Assembly: GCF_026278345.1 (NCBI RefSeq)
Contig: NZ_CP111085.1
Location: forward strand, 1,748,001-1,812,000
Reading direction: 5' to 3'
Length of the DNA: 64,000 nt
Origin: Tellurirhabdus rosea
GTDB lineage: Bacteria > Bacteroidota > Bacteroidia > Cytophagales > Spirosomataceae
The position numbers and the translations under genes are program-made. Within the stretch, counting starts at the first letter, position 1, and every line of letters starts with the position of its first letter. A model generated the notes under the pieces. It ran no database searches. It saw nothing but the letters and a program-made list of their open reading frames with translations, and was not told the DNA's origin. Positions 42,679 to 51,612 of this stretch are shown here, in pieces.

Positions 42679-44724
42679 ATGCGATCTTTGCGTACATTCA
42701 AAAAACCCGCCGCCCTGATTGCGGCAGCTTCCTTAAGTCTCGTCTTTACGGCTTGTCAGCCCAAGATTGATGAGCAGGTAACACCGAACGTCGACCTCGA
42801 CGCCATCGCCTCCCTGATTCCGGCGGGCTTTTCATTCGCCACGACCCAGCAGACGACCTTCCGGATTCAGGCGCTGGACAACCAGAACAAGGGAATGGCC
42901 GGTATCCGTCTGGACGTTTACGCCATGCCGGACAACGTACTGCTCTTCTCGGGCATCACCAACGCCAGCGGCGTTCTTCAGCTGAACCAGTCCGTGGCGG
43001 GCCACATCAGCCAGGTTGAAGTGCGCACCAACTTCCCCAGTCTGCCGGGCAAGCGGCTCCTGACCCTTTCGGGCACGACCGTCAGCACGACGCTGGGCGG
43101 CGCTCCGCAAAACAGCGGTCTGCGGATGGCCAGCGCTTCGGCCCGGATTGCGGGAAACAATTCCAAGATCAAGACCAAAGGCGGCTGGGATGCCAGCGGC
43201 CTGCCCAACTACCTGGAAGCCGGCGTGGAGCCCGTTTCGACCTCGTTTCTGAAAGACGTGCAGAAAACGCTGCCGACGGGTCAGAAAGTCAACTCCGCTT
43301 ACCTGGCCGAGAACACGCCGACGACGATCATCCTGAAGCAGCGCGGCGACGTCGTCGTGCACTTCCTGCATCACAATACGGACTGGGCCAACTCGCTCGG
43401 TTACTACATCTTTGACCCGGCCAACCCGCCCCAGACGGAAGCGGATATTGCCGAACTGCAACTGATTTTCCCCAACATCAGCACCCACGGTGCGGGAGCC
43501 GGGGCGCTGGTCGCAGGTCATAAAGTGAACATCGGTAACTTCCCGGCCGGAACCGGCATCGGTTTCTTCCTCATTGCCGACGCCTTCCGCAACGGTTCGG
43601 TCACCGACGGCCAGTACACGCACTTCAGCCACAGCGCCCTGAACGGGGAAACCGATCCGAAACTGAAACGCCATTTCGTGCTGCTCAACAGTCCCAAAGC
43701 CAGCACCTATATCCTGGCCGCTGAAGACCGCCGCCGCGACGATCCGACCTGCGACGGCGATTTCAACGACGCCGTTTTCAAGATTACGACCCGTCCGGCG
43801 AAAGCTGCCCGGGAAGAAAACATGCCCGAACTGGCCGAGTCGGTAGATACGGACCAGGACGGCGTGAACGACGAGGACGACGCCTACCCGACCGATCCGG
43901 AGGCCGCCGCCAACACCTACTTCCCGTCGTTCAACACCCAGGCAACGCTGGCTTTTGAAGACATGTGGCCGAAAAAAGGCGACTACGACTTCAACGATCT
44001 GGTTCTGAACTACAACATCAAGCAGGTTCTGAACGCCAAAAACGAGGTTGTTTCCATCCAGACGACTTATAAGGTAAAAGCCATCGGCGCATCGTTCAAG
44101 AACGGCTTCGGCTTCGAACTGCCCGTGCCGGCTTCGGCCATTAAGCGGGTAACGGGTGCCACCCTGACGCAGAACTATATCACGCTGGCCCATAACGGCA
44201 CGGAAGCAGGCATGAACAAGGCGCAGATTATCGTCTTCGACAACGCCGCCGACAAGATGGTTCGCCAGGGCAACGGGCAGTTCTACAACACCCGCCCCAA
44301 CGAGCCGAAATCAACCAGCACGGAGTTTACCGTAACGGTGACGTTCCACTCGGGCATTTCGCAGGCAACGCTCGGCGAGGCACCGTTCAACCCGTACCTG
44401 ATTGTCAACGGCGAGCGCGGTCGTGAAATCCACATGCCGGATGCCACTCCGACGCAGAAAGCCAACACCCAGCTTTTTGGCACCCTCGAAGACCGTTCGA
44501 ACCCGGGCAGCGGCCTCTATTACCGCGACGTGAACAACATGCCCTGGGTGCTGAGCACGCCGGTTGATTTCGATTATCCCATCGAAACGGAACCCATCAC
44601 CGGAGCGCACCTGAAGTTTGTGGAGTGGGCCAAGACGAAGGGCGGAAAAAACAAGGACTGGTATCTGGACAACACGGGTTACCGCAACAAGCAGAAGATC
44701 GTCCCGGCCTCGCTGCGGCAGTAA
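42679..44724 (+). CDS. LruC-domain surface lipoprotein (DUF4114 and DUF4842 regions)
   Basis: A 681-residue lipoprotein (SLSLVFTAC, Cys26). After a carboxypeptidase-regulatory-like N-domain (residues 50-130), a DUF4114-like region (about 220-375) includes WANSLGYYIFDPANPPQTEA and DRRRDDPTCDGDFNDAVFKI. A calcium-type repeat follows (DTDQDGVNDEDDAYPTDPEA, about 393-412). The LruC/DUF4842 domain (about 425-670) begins FEDMWPKKGDYDFNDLVLNY. LruC proteins were named from Leptospira; in Bacteroidota they are common cell-surface proteins of unknown role. It ends next to a long inverted repeat. Confidence 0.87.
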   Translation: MRSLRTFKKPAALIAAASLSLVFTACQPKIDEQVTPNVDLDAIASLIPAGFSFATTQQTTFRIQALDNQNKGMAGIRLDVYAMPDNVLLFSGITNASGVLQLNQSVAGHISQVEVRTNFPSLPGKRLLTLSGTTVSTTLGGAPQNSGLRMASASARIAGNNSKIKTKGGWDASGLPNYLEAGVEPVSTSFLKDVQKTLPTGQKVNSAYLAENTPTTIILKQRGDVVVHFLHHNTDWANSLGYYIFDPANPPQTEADIAELQLIFPNISTHGAGAGALVAGHKVNIGNFPAGTGIGFFLIADAFRNGSVTDGQYTHFSHSALNGETDPKLKRHFVLLNSPKASTYILAAEDRRRDDPTCDGDFNDAVFKITTRPAKAAREENMPELAESVDTDQDGVNDEDDAYPTDPEAAANTYFPSFNTQATLAFEDMWPKKGDYDFNDLVLNYNIKQVLNAKNEVVSIQTTYKVKAIGASFKNGFGFELPVPASAIKRVTGATLTQNYITLAHNGTEAGMNKAQIIVFDNAADKMVRQGNGQFYNTRPNEPKSTSTEFTVTVTFHSGISQATLGEAPFNPYLIVNGERGREIHMPDATPTQKANTQLFGTLEDRSNPGSGLYYRDVNNMPWVLSTPVDFDYPIETEPITGAHLKFVEWAKTKGGKNKDWYLDNTGYRNKQKIVPASLRQ

Positions 44725-44726
44725 GA

Positions 44727-44827
44727 TCGTTTAAAGTTTAGGGTTTATAGTTTAGGGTTGCTTCGCCTCAGTCAAAACTTTGAAAGGGCGGAGCCACTCT
44801 AAACTATAAACCCTAAACTTTAAACGA
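44727..44827. repeat. 41-base inverted repeat with TTTAGGGTTTATAG words, between LruC gene and purQ
   Basis: The arms 44727-44767 and 44787-44827 pair over 41 positions with four mismatches (29 contiguous perfect) and a 19-base spacer. The arms contain the words GTTTAAAGTTTAGGGTTTAT and AGTTTAGGG, a degenerate tandem. It begins 3 bases after the LruC stop and ends 12 bases before the purQ -7 box. There is no typical U-tract, so termination is possible but not certain. Confidence 0.85.
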
Positions 44828-44838
44828 CTTTTTCGTAT

Positions 44839-44846
44839 TACCTTTG
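44839..44846 (+). promoter_or_regulatory. Predicted -7 box (TACCTTTG) of purQ
   Basis: TACCTTTG matches TAnnTTTG and lies 32 bases upstream of the purQ ATG. The -33 region falls in the right arm of the inverted repeat (44787-44827), so the repeat may overlap the promoter. Confidence 0.55.
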
Positions 44847-44878
44847 CGTAGCGGTACAGAACAACCGTCGAAGCTGTT

Positions 44879-45568
44879 ATGAAATTTGGAGTTGTTGTTT
44901 TTCCCGGTTCCAACTGCGATCAGGACGCTGTCGATGCCCTGCGGGACCAATTAGATCAGGAAGTTGTCAAGCTCTGGCACAAAGACACGGACCTGCAAGG
45001 CTGTGATTTCATCATTCTGCCCGGCGGTTTCTCCTACGGGGATTACCTGCGGACGGGTGCCGTGGCGCGCTTCTCGCCCATCATGGACGAAGTGATCCGG
45101 CACGCCCAGCGCGGCGGGTACCTGATGGGTATCTGCAACGGTTTCCAGATTCTGGCCGAAGCCCAGCTGGTGCCGGGGGTGCTGCTGCGGAACATGAGCC
45201 AGAAGTACATCTGTAAAAACGTTCACCTGCTGCCCCAGTCGGAAAGCGCCCTGCTGACGGCGGGACTGGAAAAGCGGGCCTATAAAATTCCCATCGCCCA
45301 CGGCGAAGGCCGGTATTTTGCCGACGAGGAGACGCTGAAGCGTTTGAACGACAACGACCAGGTGCTGTTCCGCTACTGCAACGAAGCCGGAGAAGTAACC
45401 GAAGCGTCCAACTGCAACGGCAGCCTGGAAAACATCGCGGGGGTCTGCAACGAAGCCAAAAACGTCTTCGGCATGATGCCCCACCCCGAGCGCGCCTCCG
45501 ACCCGCTGCTGGGCAACACGGACGGGCAGATCATTCTGAGCCAACTGGTGAAAACGGTGCTGGCCTAA
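44879..45568 (+). CDS. purQ: Phosphoribosylformylglycinamidine synthase subunit PurQ (glutaminase)
   Basis: A 229-residue class I glutamine amidotransferase. It opens MKFGVVVFPGSNCDQDAVDA, with the nucleophile Cys in GGYLMGICNGFQIL, the catalytic His/Glu in GMMPHPERASDP, and the PurQ-typical FILPGGFSYGDYLRTGAVAR. With PurL and PurS it converts FGAR to FGAM in purine synthesis. Length is typical. purL and purS are not next to it, so the gene is stand-alone here. It ends at a strong terminator. Confidence 0.96.
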   Translation: MKFGVVVFPGSNCDQDAVDALRDQLDQEVVKLWHKDTDLQGCDFIILPGGFSYGDYLRTGAVARFSPIMDEVIRHAQRGGYLMGICNGFQILAEAQLVPGVLLRNMSQKYICKNVHLLPQSESALLTAGLEKRAYKIPIAHGEGRYFADEETLKRLNDNDQVLFRYCNEAGEVTEASNCNGSLENIAGVCNEAKNVFGMMPHPERASDPLLGNTDGQIILSQLVKTVLA

Positions 45569-46014
45569 CGCAATGGCATAACGGCAACAGGGCCGCCCGG
45601 CGGTCGTGCCGCCACTCTTTTCTGAAATAGACGAAACCCCTAAAAGGCAACCCCTTTTAGGGGTTTTTGCTTAGTGCCTATTTCGTTCTTCTTTCTTTTT
45701 CTTCCCGTTATTTCCTAATCAGCTTGCCTGAGATGGCTGGTTTTGTGTGGTCAAGAGGCCGAACCAACGCACCCTGAGGTGTTTTTTTGCTAAAGAATCA
45801 GAGATACTAAACTGTGTAGTTTAAAATTTTAATGATTTTCTAAGACGTTTTATATAAGAAATTAATTGTGCCTGGCGATATTTAAACCTTGATTCTACTA
45901 AGTAGTTTTTATAAGCACTTAGTAAGTATTCTTCCCGGTATCAGGGTCGCCTGCAGCGGCTGTCGGACCGGAAGGAATGCGGATCAAGGTCAGATACTAC
46001 TCTTACATTCTGGT
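45569..46014. other. Non-coding interval with the purQ terminator and AT-rich sequence
   Basis: After the purQ terminator (45634-45668) there is an AT-rich stretch (about 45780-45930) of lower GC content than its neighbours. No convincing gene is seen. The upstream part of the GT2 frame (from 45889) lacks family similarity and is treated as non-coding. The promoter of the glycan cluster is probably here, but no clear TAnnTTTG box was found. Confidence 0.5.
45634..45668 (+). terminator. Rho-independent terminator of purQ
   Basis: A 14-bp stem, AAACCCCTAAAAGG (45634-45647) with CCTTTTAGGGGTTT (45653-45666), a 5-base loop and further T. Confidence 0.88.
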
Positions 46015-47037
46015 ATGTACCCACGTAACGAGCACCCCACGAAGAAGGTGTCCCGGCAGGAGAAGTTTGTCAGTATTGTTCTGCCCGCCTACAACGAGGC
46101 AGAAAACCTTCCCATGCTGGTCCAGCGCCTGAGCCAAATCCTTAAACCGTACCCCCGTCACGAAATTCTGGTGGTTGACGACGGCAGTTCGGACGGCACC
46201 CGCCCGGTGCTTGAGCAGTTGCGGCGGCAATACCCGGCTCTTCATTTCCTGAGCTTCTCGCGCAATTTTGGGCACCAGGCGGCGCTGCGGGCGGGTTATG
46301 AACATGCCAAAGGCGACTGCGTGATCAGCCTGGATGCGGACGGCCAGCACCCCCCGGAGCTGATTCCGGCCCTGATCCGGCAGTGGCAGAACGGCTACGA
46401 TGTCGTTGCGACCAAACGCCGGGAAGACCCGAATCTGCCCCTTTTCAAACGAATCACGTCCCGTTTCTTCTACAAACTGATCCGGTCGGTGTCGGAGCTG
46501 GAACTCGAAGAGGGCTCGTCGGACTTCCGGCTGCTGGACCGCAAGGTCATCGACGCCCTGAAGCAGCATAAGGAAGCCGATCTGTTTCTGCGGGGCCTTG
46601 TTTCCTGGATCGGCTTCCGGCAGTGTCGGCTCGTCTACGAACCGGCCGCCCGCCATGCCGGCAAAAGCAAATACTCGCTGCTGAAAATGCTGAAACTGGC
46701 CCTCGGCGGCATCACCTCATTCTCCATCCGGCCCCTGTTCATTTCGGTCTTTCTCGGCTTCGGCATGTCCCTGTTTGCCGGGCTGTTCGGGCTGGAGGTT
46801 TTGTACGAGAAATATTTCACCAACGCAACGGTTTCCGGCTGGACGTCCATTATCCTGCTCATGGTCATGATCGGCGGCTTTCAGTTTATCATGATCGGCA
46901 TCATCGGCGTGTACCTCGGCAAAACCTTTCAGCAGGTCAAGCAGCGCCCGTCGTACCTGGTCGACAAGTCAAGTTATGTGGATGAATTAATTTACGAAGA
47001 ATGGACCCCCGTACTCACCGAATCTTATTTACAGTAG
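46015..47037 (+). CDS. Polyprenyl-phosphate glycosyltransferase, GT2 (DPM1/ArnC/GtrB type)
   Basis: A 340-residue enzyme. The catalytic GT-A domain has FVSIVLPAYNEAENLPMLVQ, ILVVDDGSSDGT, NFGHQAALRAGYEHAKGD and the metal-binding ISLDADGQHPPE. Two C-terminal membrane helices follow (about residues 245-270 and 280-305: LFISVFLGFGMSLFAGLFGL, IILLMVMIGGFQFIMIGIIG). This layout is that of GtrB/DPMS enzymes that load a sugar onto a polyprenyl phosphate. The next two genes (deacetylase and GT87) overlap or follow closely, fitting a lipid-linked sugar made, trimmed and transferred across the membrane. ATG 46015 starts the conserved region. Confidence 0.92.
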   Translation: MYPRNEHPTKKVSRQEKFVSIVLPAYNEAENLPMLVQRLSQILKPYPRHEILVVDDGSSDGTRPVLEQLRRQYPALHFLSFSRNFGHQAALRAGYEHAKGDCVISLDADGQHPPELIPALIRQWQNGYDVVATKRREDPNLPLFKRITSRFFYKLIRSVSELELEEGSSDFRLLDRKVIDALKQHKEADLFLRGLVSWIGFRQCRLVYEPAARHAGKSKYSLLKMLKLALGGITSFSIRPLFISVFLGFGMSLFAGLFGLEVLYEKYFTNATVSGWTSIILLMVMIGGFQFIMIGIIGVYLGKTFQQVKQRPSYLVDKSSYVDELIYEEWTPVLTESYLQ

Positions 47038-47795
47038 ACGTTGAAGAGTTCGATACCGCACTTGATTTCGACTATTCCTTATCGTTTCCCGAACAGGTAG
47101 CCGTTTCCACCCGCGGTTTGCAGTTATTGGCCGAACGAATGGAGGACGTGCAGGCCCGGGCTACGCTGTTTACGACGGCGGTGTACGCCCAGCACGAATC
47201 CGCCCTGATCCGGTCGCTGGCCGGGCGGCACGAAATCGCTTCGCACGGCTATTTTCACCTCCACAACAAACCCGGCGACGTGCTGGCCTCCCGCCAGGCA
47301 CTTGAGCAGATTACGGGTACGGAGGTGGTCGGGTTTCGGCGGGCGCAGATGGGCGCCGTGAATAACGACGAACTGCGCGAGGCCGGTTTTCTCTACGATT
47401 CGTCGCTCCATCCGACGTACCTGCCCGGCCGGTACAACCACTGGGACAAACCCCGGACTCCGTTCGAGCGGGATGGCATCATCCAGATTCCGGCTTCCGT
47501 GACGCCCCGGCTGCGAATTCCGCTGTTCTGGCTGAGTCTGAAGAACTTTCCGTTTGCCATTTATAAACAGCTCTGCCGACAGACCCTGCTGGCAGACGGC
47601 CACCTGAACATCTACGTACACCCCTGGGAGTTTACGGACCTGTCGAGCTACGACCGCATTCCGCTGTACATCCGCCGCCACTCCAACGAACGGCTGCTCG
47701 ACCGCGTAACGGATCTGCTGCGCTATCTGCGTCAGTACGGTGACTTTAGCACCATGCGCGAATTTGCCGAAACCTTCCAGCCTCATCATCATTAA
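47001..47795 (+). CDS. Polysaccharide deacetylase (PuuE/DUF3473-like group)
   Basis: A 264-residue NodB-fold protein. Metal/active-site motifs are LFTVDVEEFD (Asp-Val-Glu), HEIASHGYFH (SxxxH/HxxxH) and GFRRAQMGAVNN. It is cytoplasmic as far as visible (no signal peptide or membrane segment). It overlaps the GT2 gene by 37 bases, a large overlap suggesting translational coupling. The likely role is to deacetylate the polyprenyl-linked sugar made by the GT2 enzyme, as seen for ArnD-like partners; this is inferred from order and family. A His-rich tail (PHHH) ends the protein. Confidence 0.87.
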   Translation: MDPRTHRILFTVDVEEFDTALDFDYSLSFPEQVAVSTRGLQLLAERMEDVQARATLFTTAVYAQHESALIRSLAGRHEIASHGYFHLHNKPGDVLASRQALEQITGTEVVGFRRAQMGAVNNDELREAGFLYDSSLHPTYLPGRYNHWDKPRTPFERDGIIQIPASVTPRLRIPLFWLSLKNFPFAIYKQLCRQTLLADGHLNIYVHPWEFTDLSSYDRIPLYIRRHSNERLLDRVTDLLRYLRQYGDFSTMREFAETFQPHHH

Positions 47796-47809
47796 GACGC
47801 CTGCTTTTT

Positions 47810-48985
47810 ATGCTTTCTAAGGTCTACGCTCGGCTCACCGCTGATCGACTCACCGTACTTATCCTGGTTCTGTTCAGCGCGGTTGGTTTTCAAAAATACA
47901 CGCTCAACGGCTACAACAACTTCCTGATTTTTTCGCGGCCGTTTTATAACCTGCTGCACGACACGATCATCTACGGCCCTCATCCGACTTTATACTGGGA
48001 TACGTATAAATACAGTCCTACGTTTGCCTGGCTGATGGGTCCGTTCTACTACCTGCCGGTCTGGCTGGGTGTCATCCTCTGGAACGCCCTGAATGCCGGT
48101 GTGCTTCTGGCCGGTCTCCGGGCCTGGTTCGGCAACGGGCCCGACAGGGACCGTCAGTACCGGATTGCCGTGCTGATTGTGATGGCGGAGGCCCTGATTA
48201 CCGCGCAGAACATTCAGAGCAACAACCTGATTGCGGGGTGCATTCTGCTGGGCCTGCGCGCTCTGCAGACCCACAAGCCCGTCCGGGCGGCGTTCTTCTT
48301 CGCCCTCATCGGCTTCATCAAATTTTACGGAGCGGCGGCGGCGATCTTCTTTCTTTTTTACCCCGGAAAATTCCGTTTTCTGGCCGCTATGGGCGTCTGG
48401 ACCCTGCTCTTTGCGGCGGCCCCGCTGACGATTTTGCCCTTTCCGAGCCTGCTGGCGCAGTACCAGACATGGTTTCAGGTCGTACACGACAGCAAGCTGG
48501 GGCAACTGGTCTCTATGCTGGGCATTGCCGAATACTGGTTTGGCATGGCCAAGACCGACGCCAACCTGCGGGTGCTGGAAACCATCGGAGCCTCGTTGTT
48601 TCTGCTGCCGCTGGTCCGCTTCCGGCTGTGGAGCAGCGCACTCTACCAGCAGCGCATGGCCGCCTTTTTCCTCTTGTTCGTCATTATTTTCAACAAAATG
48701 GCCGAATCGCCGACGTATGTGCTGGCCGTAGTGGGCGTGGCCATCTGGTGGATGACGCTGGAGCAGCCCGGCCGGTACGACCGGATTCTGTTGGCGCTGG
48801 TCATTATTTTCACCTCCCTCTCGCCAACGGACCTTTTCCCCAAATTCATTCGAAATGAGTACTTCGTTCCGATGAATGTAAAAGCTATGCCCTGTGTCCT
48901 CGTCTGGCTTCGGGTCATGGCACAAATCTGGACGCAGGAAGTGGTACGGGTGACTATAAAAATCCCTGAACCGGAGTTGGTGTAA
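47810..48985 (+). CDS. Membrane glycosyltransferase, GT87-like (DUF2029)
   Basis: A 391-residue protein with about nine or ten transmembrane segments. The first loop (about 40-65: FSRPFYNLLHDTIIYGPHPT, then YWDTYKYSP) carries an acidic YxDxYKYSP element typical of GT-C fold GT87 enzymes (mannosyl or arabinosyl transferases using polyprenyl-phosphate sugars). It starts 15 bases after the deacetylase. It would use the polyprenyl-linked sugar supplied by the two preceding enzymes to decorate a surface glycan or lipid. Acceptor unknown. Confidence 0.83.
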   Translation: MLSKVYARLTADRLTVLILVLFSAVGFQKYTLNGYNNFLIFSRPFYNLLHDTIIYGPHPTLYWDTYKYSPTFAWLMGPFYYLPVWLGVILWNALNAGVLLAGLRAWFGNGPDRDRQYRIAVLIVMAEALITAQNIQSNNLIAGCILLGLRALQTHKPVRAAFFFALIGFIKFYGAAAAIFFLFYPGKFRFLAAMGVWTLLFAAAPLTILPFPSLLAQYQTWFQVVHDSKLGQLVSMLGIAEYWFGMAKTDANLRVLETIGASLFLLPLVRFRLWSSALYQQRMAAFFLLFVIIFNKMAESPTYVLAVVGVAIWWMTLEQPGRYDRILLALVIIFTSLSPTDLFPKFIRNEYFVPMNVKAMPCVLVWLRVMAQIWTQEVVRVTIKIPEPELV

Positions 48986-49064
48986 AATATTCTGTTTCGC
49001 CAAAGTTGCTACCTAACAAATATCCATGTCTGGCAACTCGCCAAAAATTATGGCACAAAAAATG

Positions 49065-49072
49065 TAACTTTG
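49065..49072 (+). promoter_or_regulatory. Predicted -7 box (TAACTTTG) for the TonB-type barrel gene
   Basis: TAACTTTG lies 22 bases before the ATG at 49095. The -33 element is not clear. Confidence 0.5.
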
Positions 49073-49094
49073 AAGAATATTCGCCGTTTCTGTG

Positions 49095-51482
49095 ATGTTC
49101 TTCAAGCCCTTACGTTCACTACTCATCGTTTTCTTTGGGATCGTTTTAACCAGCGCCCAAGCTCAACAACTCCGTTTCCGCGTGCAGGAAGTCAGCCGCC
49201 AGCCCGTCGTCGGAGCTACACTTCGCCTCACCAGCCAGGCCGACAGCACCAAACGCCTTTTTGCCATCACCGACACGGCCGGTTTTGCGACGCTGGCCGC
49301 CTCGGAAGGCCAGACTTACCGGCTACTGCTCACCTCCGTCGGCTACAAACCGCTGACGAAGAACATCCGCGTTGCCGCGGCCATGCCCGTGCAGACGCTG
49401 ACGCTCGAAACGGATAACATTACGCTCAAAGGCGTGACCGTGACGGCCCCTAAACCGCTCGTCCGGCAGGAAGACGACAAGACCGTCGTGGACCCCGAAC
49501 CCATCGCCGCCACCAGCACCAGCGCCTACGAGATCATGGAGAAAACGCCGGGCGTTTTTCTGGACCCCGACGGCAACGTCTACCTCAGCAGCACCAGCCC
49601 GGCGACCATCTACATCAACGGCCGGGAGCAGAAAATGAGCGCCGCCGACGTGGCGTCGATGCTCAAAAGCCTGCCGCCCAACGCCATCGCCCGAATCGAA
49701 ATCCTCCGCACGCCTTCGGCCCGGTACGACGCCAGCGGCAGCGGCGGGGTGGTCAATATCATCCTCAAAAAAGGCGTCAGCCTCGGCCTGACCGGCTCAG
49801 CCAATGCGGGCTTCAATCAGGGGCGCTACGGCAATCAGTTTGCGGGCGTCAACCTGAGCAAGAGCCAGGGCGGCCGCAGTTCGTACCTGAACCTGAATTA
49901 CACCCGCCGCAACAACTACGAGGAAGTACAGACGAGCCGGGCCTTCTCGCCCGATACGGTGCTGAACCAGAACGCCCTGACGACCTACCCGGCCAACACC
50001 TACTACCTGGGCTACGGCCTCGGCTACGAGCTTTCGCCCAAATGGGACCTCGACTTCGACGGCCGCGTCAGCCTGAATGGGGCCAATTCGGATTCGGAGA
50101 ACGAAAACATCATCCGCCAGATCAGCACAGGCAAACTGATTACCAACAACCTGAACACGGTGGATAACCGGGGCCGGAACGTATCGTTCAGTCAGGATAT
50201 TTCGACGCGGTACAAAATCGACTCGCTGGGCTCGGAGGTGACTACCAACTGGTCGTACAACTACCTCGGCAACCGAACGGAGCAGGTGTTCGGAACGCAG
50301 TACCTCCTGCCGGACCGCGCGCCCACCACCGGCGAGGGCACCATCGACAACGGCCGCCACCTGCTGGCCGGTCAGGTGGATTACCGGCAGAAACTCGCCC
50401 CGCGGTTTACGCTCGAAGCGGGTCTGAAAAGCACGTACCAGACGTTTGACAGCCGGACGAACTACTTCACCGGCGCCGCGCGCACGCCCGACCGCTTCCG
50501 GACCAACACCTTTGATTACCGCGAAAACATCAACGCGGCTTACCTCCAGGGCTCGCAGACCTTCGGGTCGTTTGTGCTGAAAGCGGGCGTCCGGCTGGAA
50601 AACACGAACATGTACGGCCACCAGCGCATCCCGACCGACACGACGTTCCGGATCAACCGGACGGACCTGTTCCCGTACGTGTACCTGAGCCGCAAAATCG
50701 CCCGGATCGCCAATTTCGACCTGAAGAGTTACCTGATCTACCGCCGGTCCATCACCCGCCCGGCCTACGAGTACCTGAATCCGTCGCCGCGCTACGTGGA
50801 CCAGTACCTGAACGAAATCGGGAATCCGGCCCTGCGGCCGCAGTTTACCGAAACGTTTGAGGCGAACATCAGCGTGGAAGACCGCCCGCTGTTTGCCATC
50901 GGCCGCAACAACACCCGCGATATTTTCACGAACGTCATTTACCAGAACCCCGACGACCGGCGCCTCGCTTACCGGACCTACGACAACCTGGGGTCAAATC
51001 GCGAGACGTATTTCCGCCTGCTGGCCGGGATTCCGCCGATCGGACGGTATTTTTTCGTGGTGGGTTCGCAGTACAACCATAACGAGTACGAAGGGTCTTA
51101 CGAAGGCAAGCCGCTGAGCTTCAGCCGGGGAAGCTGGACATTTTTCACCTACCATTCGCTGAAGATCGACAGCCGTTCGACGTTCACGCTCAACGGGTTT
51201 ATCCGCACCCGCGGCCAGTTGCAGTTTTACGAACTCAGCAATTTCGGTATGCTGAACGTCAGTCTGAACCGCAAATTCATGAAAGACAAGCTGTTGCTGA
51301 CACTGACGGGCAACGATATTTTCTTCACGAACTTCTACCGTTTCAACATCCAGCAGGGCACCGTGACGGCCTCCGGGCTCCGGCGCAACGACACCCGGCG
51401 CATCGGCCTGACGCTGCGCTACAACTTCGGCATCCGGAAGCGGGAAGAGCGGGTCAATATGTTCAATGTAGATGTCCCCTAA
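49095..51482 (+). CDS. TonB-dependent receptor-like outer membrane beta-barrel protein
   Basis: A 795-residue outer-membrane protein. The signal peptide ends at TSAQAQ. A carboxypeptidase-regulatory-like domain comes first (about 20-110: VGATLRLTSQADSTKRL), then a TonB plug (about 110-210: IMEKTPGVFLDPDGNVYLSS, ARIEILRTPSARYDASGSGG, VVNIILKKG). An OMP_b-brl_3-type barrel follows (about 210-795). It lacks a long TonB-box segment that I can identify, and no SusD is nearby. The cargo is unknown. GTG at 49092 immediately precedes ATG 49095; ATG is used. It is convergent with the LolA-like gene through a strong bidirectional terminator. Confidence 0.88.
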   Translation: MFFKPLRSLLIVFFGIVLTSAQAQQLRFRVQEVSRQPVVGATLRLTSQADSTKRLFAITDTAGFATLAASEGQTYRLLLTSVGYKPLTKNIRVAAAMPVQTLTLETDNITLKGVTVTAPKPLVRQEDDKTVVDPEPIAATSTSAYEIMEKTPGVFLDPDGNVYLSSTSPATIYINGREQKMSAADVASMLKSLPPNAIARIEILRTPSARYDASGSGGVVNIILKKGVSLGLTGSANAGFNQGRYGNQFAGVNLSKSQGGRSSYLNLNYTRRNNYEEVQTSRAFSPDTVLNQNALTTYPANTYYLGYGLGYELSPKWDLDFDGRVSLNGANSDSENENIIRQISTGKLITNNLNTVDNRGRNVSFSQDISTRYKIDSLGSEVTTNWSYNYLGNRTEQVFGTQYLLPDRAPTTGEGTIDNGRHLLAGQVDYRQKLAPRFTLEAGLKSTYQTFDSRTNYFTGAARTPDRFRTNTFDYRENINAAYLQGSQTFGSFVLKAGVRLENTNMYGHQRIPTDTTFRINRTDLFPYVYLSRKIARIANFDLKSYLIYRRSITRPAYEYLNPSPRYVDQYLNEIGNPALRPQFTETFEANISVEDRPLFAIGRNNTRDIFTNVIYQNPDDRRLAYRTYDNLGSNRETYFRLLAGIPPIGRYFFVVGSQYNHNEYEGSYEGKPLSFSRGSWTFFTYHSLKIDSRSTFTLNGFIRTRGQLQFYELSNFGMLNVSLNRKFMKDKLLLTLTGNDIFFTNFYRFNIQQGTVTASGLRRNDTRRIGLTLRYNFGIRKREERVNMFNVDVP

Positions 51483-51612
51483 GTATCCCCGGGCTTTAGC
51501 CCGGGAGAACGCTCTATAGAAAATTTTTCTATTCAGTCTATAAAAAAGAAGCCCGGACACAACCGGGCTTCTTTCAATTTTATCCTTTCCTGGGCTTCAG
51601 CCCGGGGATACT
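51482..51612. repeat. Paired palindromic repeat of the GTATCCC/CCGG family, flanking a terminator
   Basis: Copy 1 (51482-51507) is nearly the reverse complement of copy 2 (51589-51612); each has the form GTATCCCCGG-GCTTTAGC-CCGGG. They are close relatives of 35262-35326. The spacer contains the terminator 51547-51572. The right copy abuts the stop of the LolA-like gene, as the right copy at 35326 abuts the TonB receptor stop. Confidence 0.8.
51547..51572. terminator. Bidirectional terminator between TonB-type barrel and LolA-like genes
   Basis: A 10-bp stem, AGAAGCCCGG (51547-51556) with CCGGGCTTCT (51563-51572), a 6-base loop, T-rich on the plus-strand exit and A-rich on the plus-strand entry (T-rich for the minus strand). 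Confidence 0.8.
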
